A stretch of 64,000 bases of DNA from Ovis canadensis (taxonomy: Eukaryota; Chordata; Mammalia; Artiodactyla; Bovidae), in NCBI RefSeq assembly GCF_042477335.2, contig NC_091250.1:133459384-133523383 (forward strand), in the 5' to 3' direction. The notes under the pieces were generated by a model. That model was not told where the DNA came from and ran no database searches. It saw only the letters and a program-made list of their open reading frames with translations. Positions 50,276 to 59,813 of the stretch are shown here, in pieces. The translations under genes and the position numbers were made by a program. The first letter of the stretch is position 1, and each line of letters starts with the position of its first letter.

Positions 50276-52442
50276 TGTATGCTCATGCCTAAAGAGTGAT
50301 GTTGTGCCAATGGAATATCCATAACAAGAAACCAATTAAGGAAGAAAACCAAGTAGACGTTTTCTGGACTGAAAAAGCACAGTCACAGAAATGAAAAGCT
50401 CCCTAGAGCAACTCAGCACCAGACTGCAGTTGGCGGAAGAACGAATCTAGGCCCGGGAGAGAGGCCAGCAGGTCCAGCCTGAGAAACAGAGAAAGAATGA
50501 AGAAAACCAGGCCTGAGAGGCCAGCGTGCGCACCTGACGGGGGTCCCAGGAGAGGAAGGAGGGGCAGGGCAGAAAGGATCTTGGGAGAAACAATGGGCGA
50601 AACCTTCCAAGTTTAAAGAGAAACCACCTCCAGAAGCAAGAAGCTCAGCAAAGCCCCAGCAGCACAGACGAGTCCCTGACTAGACAGGCTTTAGTTAGCA
50701 GCAGGACGGTGAAGGCGGGGCATCTCGAAAGCAGAGGAGACCCCGGCTCACCGTGCAGAGGCTTCTTTCTCTCAAAGGCTGACAGCTGCCTTCTCGCCTG
50801 GGACCCTGGAGCCTAGGAAGCAGTGACATGACATATTCAAAGTGTCGAAAGAGACGACGGTCACACCAAGAACCCCACAGCCAGCAAAACTGCGCAGAAT
50901 GAAGGGAGAATGAAGACATCCCCAAAGAGACAGGAGCAAAGACAGCTCCCGGCTGGCAGATTCAGAGCCTCCGGGAGACACCCAGGGCGCTGGGAAAGGC
51001 AGCCCCGGGGCGGCAACACAGTGCAGACACGCCTGTGAGCCTTTTCCTTTCCTACGGAGCTGCAGAGCAGCTACATACAGCGACAGTCACAGACCTGTGC
51101 TGATGGGCTGACAGCCTGTACGATGCCATTTGTATGATAAGAACAGTGGAAAGGAGCTGGGAAGAAGCGCGCTCTAAGGGAGCAGCTCTGTAGCCACTGA
51201 AGTCCAGTCGGCATTAATCCACACTCGCGAGCATTAAAGTTGTTCAGCGTAATCCTCAATGCAACCACTGAAAAAATTACCTACAAATAATGAAAGGCAC
51301 GAGGGAATTAAAGTATTACAAGGGAATTAAACAGTTATTTAACACACAGGAATCAGTAACAGAGAAAGAAAGGTTTAAAAGACATGTAGAAAAAAGGAAA
51401 AATGGCAGACACAAATCTCATCAGTAATTATCTTAAAGGGAAACAGATTACATGCTCCACTCCAGCAACAGAGCTGGCGGCACGGACTAAGGAGCATGAG
51501 CACATACACGCCGCCCATCAGCAAGACTCCAGGGTCGGAGGCGGCGAGAGCGGGGCGGGAGGAGGATGTGCCCCGCGAGCAACAGGAGGCGCACTCACGC
51601 CGCCCGCGACAGGCGCGAGGCAGACGCTGTCACTGAGGGAGAGCAGGCTGTGCTCCGAGACAGAAGGCCAGGCCCTCAGGAAGAAGTTCCGGATATGCAC
51701 ATACATGCACTCAGCAACCAAGCCCTGGAGCGCACGGAGCAGAAGCTGACAGAAGAGGGAGAGACAGATGGCTCCAATGGCTGGAGCGTCTAACAGCTGG
51801 GGTAAAGGTCAGCAGGAAAAGAAGGCCTGAGCAGCGCGAGACAGCAGCCAGGCCCACAGGCTCCAGGCAACACCCGCCGCCAGGAGACCACGGGGCTGCA
51901 CGCTGCTCTCCAGGAGAGCCCACGGGCCGCAAACCCTGAAGAACCAGAACCACACAAGACGTGCTCTTGGGCTCAATGAAATCAGAAATCAGGAGACATG
52001 AGGAAACTCGGGAAATTCACAAGCATGCGGGCATTAAACAAACTCCGAAATAAACGATGAGCGAAGGGAGAAATCACAAGAGAAGTCTGAAAACACTTCA
52101 AGAATAAGCAAACACGAACACACGATATGCTGAAACATGCAGGACGGAGCTAAAGCAGCGCTTGGGTGATGCTTTGCACCCATCAACACCTACACTGAAC
52201 AGCAGGCCTCAGAACAATGAGCTGAATCCCCACTGAAGAAAGCACGGCAAAACCGAAAAATTATAAACGCAAAGCAACCCAAGGAAGTAAAGGGTAGAGT
52301 GGAGATTAACCAAGCAAAAAACGAAAATAACAGACGACAACTTCGAATACATCAACACGACTGACAATTCTTTAGCTAGACTACCCAAGAAAATAGAGAG
52401 AAGATGCAAATTTCCACCATCAGGGATGACAGAAGAGACGGT

Positions 52443-54075
52443 GCAACCAGCCTTGTTTTTGTTGTTCCGTCACCAAGTTGTGTCCAACTCCAGGCGACCC
52501 CGTGGACTGCAGCACGCCAGGCTCCCGTCCCTCACCATCTCCCGGAGTTTGCCCAAGTTCATGTCCACTGAGTCGGTGATGCCATCCAACCATCTCATCC
52601 TGTCATCCCCTTCTCCTGCCCTCAATCTTTCCCAGCGTCAGGGTCTTTTCCAACGAGTCAGCCCTTTGCATCAGGTGGCCGAAGTATTGGAACTTCAGCT
52701 TCAGTATCAGTCCTTCCAATGGGTATTCACGGTTGATCTGAAGATTGACTGGTTGGATCTCCTTGAAGTCCAAGGGACTCTCAAGAGTCTTCTCCAGGAC
52801 CACAGTTCAAAAGCATCAATTCTTTGGCGCTCTGCCTTCTTAACAGTTCAGCTTTCCCAATCGTCTGTGAGAGCTGGGAAGACCGCAGCCTTGCCTGCAT
52901 ACATCTTTGCTGGCAAAGTGGCGCCTTTGCCTCTTAGCGCTCTGTCCAGGCCTGTCGCAGCCTTCCTTCCAAGAGGCAATCGCCGTCTACTTTCAACGGC
53001 TGCGTGGCCCGAGAGCCCAAGAACGGGGTTTGCCACTGCTCCCCTCTCCCGCTTCTATCTGCCATGGGGTGACGGGACCGGGTGCCATGACCAGAGCGCT
53101 TCTTAATGTTTACTTTTAAGCTGGCTTTTTCACTCTCCTCCAAGAGGTTCTTTAGTTGCTCTCTGCTTTCTGCCATTTGAGTGGCACCGTCTGCGGATCT
53201 GAGGTTGTTGCCGTTTCTCCCGGCAGCAGCATTTCTCGTGACGTGCTCTGCATATGTCACGCAGGGTGGCAGCAGACAGCCCTGGCCACTCCTTTCTCAA
53301 CCCTGAACCAGCCCACTGTTCCATACAAGGCTCTAAGTGTTGCTTCCTGACTGGCATATGGGTTTCTCCGGAGACAAGTAAGATGGTCTGGCATTCTCAT
53401 CTCTTTTAACGGTTTTTCACAGTTGTTATGATCCACATTGTCAAAGGCTTTGGCGCAATCAATGAAACAGAGGTAGATTCTTTTAATTCCTTTGCTTTCT
53501 GTATGATCCAGCAAACGTTGGCAGTTTGAACTCTGATTCCTCTGCCTTTCCTAAGCCCAGCTTGGACATCTGGAAGTTCTCAGTTCACGTAATGCTGAAG
53601 CCTGGCATGAAGAATTCTGAGCACTAGCTTATTAGCATGGGAGATAAGAGTGGCTGCCTGGTGGCTTGAACATTGCTTAGCGCAGCCTTTCTTGGAACTG
53701 GGGTGAGGACTGACCTTTTCCAGTCCTGTGGCCACTGCTGGGTTTTAAAGGTCGCTGGCGTGTTGAGGTCGCACTCTGACAGCATCCTCTACGGGGATCT
53801 CAAATAGCTCTGCTGGAGCCCCGTCCCCTCCGCTAGCTTTGCTGACAGCAGTGCTTCCTAAGGCCCACCTGACCTCACCGCCAGGGTCTGGCTCCGGCTG
53901 AGCGGCCACACGGCGTGGCTCTCTGGCTCGTTACGGGCTCTGCTACTGCAGTCCTCTGGATTCTTCCCTTCTCTTCCGCTTCTATTGGGTCTTCACTGCT
54001 TCTGTCCTTTATTGTGCCCATCTTTGGCTGAAATGTTCCTTTGCTATTTCCAATGTTCTTGAAGAGATCTCTAGT
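52443..54075 (-). mobile_element. Older diverged BovB LINE, inserted in L1
   Basis: Minus-strand BovB with a diverged 3' end (GTTGTTCCGTCACCAAGTTG, CCAACTCCAGGCGACC on the + strand). RT fragments are spread over several frames (for example minus 52,934-53,260 and 53,257-53,514, the latter with CFIDCAKAFDNVDHN). It reaches the segment upstream of RT near 54,070 (TTGAAGAGATCTCTAGTC). It is clearly more substituted than the BovB at 55,336. L1 is interrupted at GACAGAAGAGACG and resumes at about 54,080. Confidence 0.9.
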
Positions 54076-54599
54076 CTATCAACCTTATGGAAACATAAGT
54101 GATTATATAAAGGGATACTATGAACTGTGTGTATAACCTAGATAAGACGACAGGTTTCTAGAAATAAGCAAATGACTGAACTGACCTGTGGGGTTTATCC
54201 CACGAGTGCTCAAGGGTGGTCCAATGTATGGAAAGCAGTTAATGTAACACACCTGATCAGCAGAGCAAAGGGCAGAACCCACACAATCACTTCAACAGAT
54301 GCATGAAGTGCATCTGAAAAAAATTCAGCTCCCGTCATGACGAAACACTCAACCAACCAGGAACCCAAGGGGATCCTCAACCTGCCGCGCAGCGTCTACA
54401 AAGAGCCCAGCCACCGCCACACTCTGCGGGGAAAGACCAGAAGCTCTTCCCTCAGATCAGGGGTGAGAAGAGGGGGCCTCTCCTCTCCAGCGGTCTCCGG
54501 CTCTGCCCTGAGGCTCCAGCCAGGGCCGCCAGACCAGACAGAGGGGTGGACGGGCTCCACCTGCGAAGGGGGAAACACAACTTTCTCCTGCAGGTGACA

Positions 54600-55070
54600 T
54601 GACACTGTGTGCAAGGAATCCTGAGGAATCTACACGCACACGCACACACACACGCACACGCACACACATGCACGCACACAGACACATGCACACGCACACA
54701 CACACACTGTGTACAAAAAATCCTGAGGAATCTACACACACACGCACACAGATACACACGCACACACACACACAGACTCACACAGACACACACAGAGACA
54801 CACAGATACACACACACACACACGCATGCACACACACAGACACAGACACACGCACACACGCACACGCACACACACACAGTGTACAAAAAATCCTGAGGAA
54901 TCTACATACACACGCACACACGCACACACACACACACGCACATACACACAGACACAGATACAGACACACAGACACACACACAGACACAGACACACACACC
55001 ACCACCACCACCCCCGTCCCCAGTAGAGCTAGTAAGGAATCCACACACACACACACACACAGCCTGTTAG
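54600..55070 (+). repeat. Compound CA-repeat array including an L1 segment
   Basis: Long CA/CG/CAGA runs alternate with the unit TCCTGAGGAATCTACA, which occurs at about 54,620, 54,721 and 54,891, the last two preceded by GTACAAAAAA. A degenerate fourth copy (GTAAGGAATCCACACA) lies near 55,030. That unit is L1 sequence from just after the RT active-site region, so the microsatellite grew inside the L1 and carried the flank along. Confidence 0.88.
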
Positions 55071-55335
55071 AACTAATAAGCGAGCTGAGCACTTTCAGGA
55101 CATGCCATCAACGTGAAACAAGCAGTTGTAACATCTGCGTTATCAGCAGCAAACAATCCAGAAGTGAGGCTCAGAGAGCTGCATCTGTGACAGCATCAAG
55201 CAGAGCAGAGCACCTGAGGACGCATCTAACCAACGCAAGACTCGGCACGCAGAACCCGCAAGACTGAAGATACAGAGAAAAGCTAGATATTTAGAAAGAT
55301 GCTCTACGTTCACTAAGTACAAAATTTAATATTCA

Positions 55336-58035
55336 GTTCAGTTCAGTCGCTCAGTCGTGTCTGACTCTTTGCGACCCCATGAATCGCAGCACGCCAGGCC
55401 TCCCTGTCCATCACCAATGCCCGGAGTTCACTCAGAGTTGCGTTCATCGAGTCTGTGACGCCATCCAGCCACCTCATCCTCGGTCGTCCCCTTCTCCTCC
55501 TGCCCCCAATCCCGCCCAGCATCAGAGTCTTTTCCAGTGAGTCAACTCTTCGCATGAGGAGGCCAAAGTACTGGAGCTTCAGCTTTAGCATCATTCCCTC
55601 CAAAGAAATCCCAGGGCTGATCTCCTTCAGAATGGACTGGTTGGATCTCCTTGCAGTCCAAGGGACTCTCAAGAGTCTTCTCCAACACCACAGTTCAAAA
55701 GCATCAATTCTTCGGCGCTCAGCCTTCTTCACAGTCCAATTCTCACATCCATACATGACCACAGGAAAAACCATAGCCTTGACTAGACGGACCTTAGTCG
55801 GCAAAGTAATGTCTCTGCTTTTGAATATACCATCTAGGTTGGTCATAAATTTTCTTCCAAGGAGTAAGCGTCTTTTAATTTCATGGCTGCAATCACCATC
55901 TGCAGTGATTTTGGAGCCCCCCAAAAATAAAGTCTGACACTGTTTCCCCATCTATTTGCCAGGAAGTGATGGGACCAGATGCCATGATCTTACTTTTCTG
56001 AACGTTGAGCTTTAAGCCAACTTTTTCACTCTCCTCTTTCATCAAGAGGCTTTTTAGTTCCTCTTCACTTTCTGCCATAAGGGTGGTGTCATCTGCACAT
56101 ATGAGGTTATTGATATTTCTCCCGGCAATCTTGATTCCAGCTTGTGTTTCTTCCAGCCCATGGTTCTCATGATGGACTCGGCACAGAAGTTAAATAAGCA
56201 GAGTGACAATATACAACCCTGACGTACTCCTTTTCCTGTTTGGAACCAGTCTGTTGTTCCATGTCCACTTCTAACTGTTGCTTCCTGACCTGCATACAGA
56301 TTTCTCAAGAGGCAGGTCAGGTGTCTGGTATTCCCATCTCTTTCAGAATTTTCCACAGTTTATTGTGATCCACACAGACAAAGGCTTTGGCATAGTCAAT
56401 AAAGCAGAAATAGATGTTTTTCTGGAACTCTCTTGCTTTTTCGATGATCCAGCGGATTTTGGCAATTTGATCTCTGGTTCCTCTGCCTTTTCTAAAACCA
56501 GCTTGAACATCAGGGAGTTCACGGTTCACGTATTGCTGAAGCCTGGCTTGGAGAATTTTGAGCATTACTTTACTAGCGTGTGAGATGAGTGCAATTGTGT
56601 GGTAGTTTGAGCATTCTTTGGCATTGCCTTTCTTTGGGATTGGAATGAAAACTGACCTTTTCCAGTCCTGTGGCCACTGCTGAGTTTTCCAAATTTGCTG
56701 GCATATTGAGTGTAGCACTTTCACAGCATCATCTTTCAGGATTTGAAACAGCTCAACTGGAATTCCATCTTGTGATGCTTTCTAAGGCCCACTTGACTTC
56801 ACATTCCAGGATGTCTGGCTCTAGAGGAGTGATCACACCATCATGATTGTCTGGGTCGTGAAGATCTTTTTTGTACAGTTCTTCTGTGTATTCTTGCCAC
56901 CTCTTCTTAATATCTTCTGCTTCTGTTAGGTCCAGACCATTTCTGTCCTTTATCGAGCCCATCTTTGCAGGAAATGTTCCCTTGGTATCTCTGATTTTCT
57001 TGAAGAGATCTCTAGTCTTTCTCATTCTATTCTTTTCCTCTATTTCTTTGCATTGATCGCTGAAGAAGGCTTTCTTATCTCTTCTTGCTATTCTCTGGAA
57101 CTCTGCATTCAGATGCTTGTATCTTTCCTTTTCTCCTTTGCTTTTCGCCTCTCTCTTTTCACAGCTATTTGTAAGGCCTCTCCAGACAGCCATTTTGCTT
57201 TTTTGCATTTCTTTTCCATGGGGATGGTCTTGATCCCTGTCTCCTGTACAATGTCACGAACCTCATTCCATAGTTCATCAGGCACTCTATCTATCAGATC
57301 TAGGCCCTTAAATCTATTTCTCACTTCCACTGTATAATCATAAGGGATTTGATTGAGGTCATACCTGAATGGTCTAGTGGTTTTCCCTACTTTCTTCAAT
57401 TTGAGTCTGAATTTGGTAATAAGGAGTTCATGATCTGAGCCAGTCAGCTCCTGGTCTTGTGTTTGTTGACTGTGTAGAGCTTCTCCATCTTTGGCTGCAA
57501 AGAATGTAATCAGTCTGATTTCGGTGTTGACCATCTGGTGATGTCCATGTGTAAAGTCTTCTCTTGTGTTGTTGGAAGAGGGTGTTTGCTATGACCAGTG
57601 CATGTTCTTGGCAAAACTCTATTCGTCTTTGCCCCGCTTCATTCCACATTCCAAGGCCAAATTTTCCTGTTACTCCAGGTGTTTCCTGACTTCCTACTTT
57701 TGCATTCCAGTCCCCTATAATGAAAAGGACATCTCTTTGGGGTGTTAGTTCTAAAAGGTCTTGTAGGTCTTCATAGAACCGTTCAACTTCAGCTTCTTCA
57801 GCATTACTGGTTGGGGCATAGACTTGGATAACTGTGATATTGAATGGTTTGCCTTGGAAACAAAGAGAGATCATTCTGTCGTTTTTGAGACTGCATCCTG
57901 TCGTTTTTGAGACTGCATCCAAGTACTGCATTTCGGACTCTTCTGTTGACCATGATGGCTACTCCATTTCTTCTAAGGGATTATTGCCCGCAGTAGTAGA
58001 GGTAATGGTCATCTGAGTTAAATTCACCCATTGAC
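55336..58035 (-). mobile_element. Large BovB LINE (endonuclease, RT and 3' end), inserted in L1
   Basis: The most complete BovB here, about 2.7 kb. Reading on the minus strand: an apurinic-type endonuclease segment (57,428-57,931, with GDWNAKVGSQETPG and WTSPDGQHRNQTDYIL), a linker (57,109-57,534 and 56,753-57,208), RT (56,317-56,724, then 56,054-56,356) and the thumb/C-terminal part (55,343-55,951). Frameshifts separate these blocks. The RT motif A reads AFVCVDH where the other copies have FDCVDH or SDCVDH, so the catalytic Asp is Val (codon at 56,377-56,379). A 22-bp tandem duplication lies at 57,877-57,920. The 5' end is truncated within the endonuclease. Inactive. Confidence 0.94.
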
Positions 58036-58895
58036 CTCTAACACCACAGGGATTGGGGGTACCTACTGCCCCTGCATCTGTGGTTCTGCCTCCAAGGATT
58101 CACCCAACCAGAGCTTATGTGGGATCCCAAAGTATTTACTGTTGAAGAAAACCCTCGCATAAGAGTCAACACAATCTGTAAAATCTCAGACACCTTTTTA
58201 TTTTTTGGCGGAAATTGACAAGCTCATCCTAAAATTTATTTGGAAATGTAAAAGACCAGAATGGCGAAAACAATGTTTAAAAAGAACAAAGTTGGAGGCT
58301 TTCAAAACTCCCCACAAGGCTACATCAGGCAAGACTGCGTAGTAGCAACAGAAGGTCAGGGAACAGAAGGGAGACTCCAGAAACAAATTGAGGGGTTTAG
58401 TGTCAACTTACAGTCAGTAAAGGTGCCAAGACAATTCAATGGGAGAATGAACATCTTTTTGATAAACGATGCTGAGACAACCGGATATCCACACAAATGA
58501 TGCACAGACAGAAATGAACTCAAGACGGTTGATCCACAGCAGAGGCCTGAGTTTAAGATCAAGATCATAAAGCTCCTGGAAGAAAACATGACTGACGTTC
58601 ATGACCTGGGATTAGGCAACCGCTGCTTAGATACGATGAAAAGCACAAGGGACAAAATGAAAGACAGACACATAGGATATCAAAGCTCGCAGCTTCTGTG
58701 TCTCAGAGAAACTGTAAGAGAACGAGGACACAGAATGGGGGAAATAGTCGCAAATCCCGTAAGGGCCTAGTACCCAGCGTACACTAAGAGCTTTTATAAC
58801 TCAAAACAGCAACTCAGCTGAGAATGGGCAGAAGATCTCAATGTTTCTCCAAAGAGGATAAACGATGACCAATAAGCACGAAAAGATGCTCAACA

Positions 58896-59032
58896 CAGGT
58901 GGTCACATGGCATTGTGACTCGCTAGACATGAGTCTGGGCGAACTCCAGGAGATGGTGGGGGACAGGGAGGCCTGGCGTGATGCGGTCCCTGGGGTCACA
59001 GAGTCGGGCAAGACTCAGCAACTGAACAACAA
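58896..59032 (+). mobile_element. Bov-A / BovB 3'-end fragment, inserted in L1
   Basis: GGCATTGTGACTCGCTAGAC, ATGAGTCTGGGCGAACTCC, GACAGGGAGGCCTGGCGTG and CAGAGTCGGGCAAGACTCAG form the terminal BovB/Bov-A module. L1 text is interrupted at GATGCTCAACACA and resumes at GCGCTCACCATCATTCATC, so GCTCAmmCA-type flanks (ATGCTCAACACA versus GCGCTCACCATC) suggest a short target duplication. Confidence 0.87.
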
Positions 59033-59370
59033 GGCGCTCACCATCATTCATCACTCGGAAAGTGCAAGTCAACCCACAGTGAGATGCCACTTCACACCCA
59101 CTCCGATGGCTAGAATCACAGAGAGCGACGACGAGCATGGCAAGAACACGGAGAAGACGAGCGCCTGGGCGCGGACCTCAGGGGCGCAGGCGCTTCGGAA
59201 CACATTCCAGCAATTCATCAGTCAGTTAGACACAGAGGGACTACACAACCCATCCATTTCATTTCTCGGCATAAACCCCAAAGGAATGACAATATATGCC
59301 CATGCAAAACTTGCACACAAATGGGTCATAGCAGCATCCGTAATCCCGAAGTGCAAACCTCCCACGTGTC

Positions 59371-59813
59371 CGACGCAGGGCGAGCCTGGTCTGCTCACGC
59401 AGCCGAGCGCCGTCTGGACTGAGGAGGGCGCACTGACAGCACCAGGGGGTGGCCTTCAGGGCGCCGCGCTGCGCGGAGAAGGCTGGCGGGGCGGCGGCGC
59501 CACGTGCAGGCAGCGCCCAGCAGGTGGACCCGGAGAGCAGCGGAGAAGGCTGGGGCAGGGCGGGGCTGCACTTGTCCTGGGCGTTGAGCAACCCTGAGCC
59601 ACGTCACAAAACGCCCAGGCCGTGCAAGACACCCCCTGGTGGCCAGGCTGCCGCGTCCACCCCAGGCAACCAGGCGGGTGGGCCCTACGCGCTGGCAGAG
59701 GTCCCCGCGGCAGAGACATCCACGCCTCTGGGACACTTGGCTTAACAGTGCACGCCGGGCCCTGGACCAGGAGGCGCGGATGGCACGGGGACCCCGCGCA
59801 CGGGCCTGGCCCT
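59371..59813. other. Sequence between the L1 and the UVSSA stop; UVSSA 3' UTR candidate
   Basis: GC-rich unique sequence that should contain the UVSSA 3' UTR on the minus strand. I see no minus-strand AATAAA or ATTAAA (TTTATT or TTTAAT on the + strand) here. The nearest TTTATT lies at about 58,197, at the edge of L1 sequence. Confidence 0.5.

Larger units (their letters stand above)
48925..59370 (+). mobile_element. Old near-full-span L1 LINE, exploded by nested insertions
   Basis: Segments follow L1 order on one strand over 10.4 kb. The ORF1 side (48,930-49,135 and 50,276-51,010) has CACTAAACAAACAACCAG, AGAATGAAGAAAACCAGGCC and GACATATTCAAAGTGTCG. The ORF2 start lies at 51,240-51,800. ORF2 middle lies at 51,960-52,440 (AAATCAGAAATCAGGAGACA, TTCTTTAGCTAGACTACCC). 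The RT region lies at 54,076-54,600 (CTATGAACTGTGTGTATAAC; the active-site stretch has decayed to CAGGTGACATGACAC). Distal ORF2 lies at 55,066-55,335 and 58,190-59,370 (TTGACAAGCTCATCCTAAAA, AACAAAGTTGGAGGC). Insertions are BovB (52,443-54,075, -), BovB (55,336-58,035, -) and a Bov-A fragment (58,896-59,032, +). Two internal tandem arrays are listed separately. Many stops; the element is inactive. About 155 bases at 58,036-58,190 and the part at 51,800-51,960 are not assigned with confidence. Confidence 0.82.

Noticed and set aside
49541-50324. Open frames encoding a 21-residue repeat protein in the 63-bp array
   Set aside because: The frame exists only because many units are 63 bp (a multiple of three). 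It breaks at every 64-bp unit, has no promoter context and derives from L1 sequence.
42511-59813. CRIPAK, which lies near UVSSA and NKX1-1 in primates
   Set aside because: I looked for its characteristic short cysteine-rich tandem repeats between the two genes and saw none.
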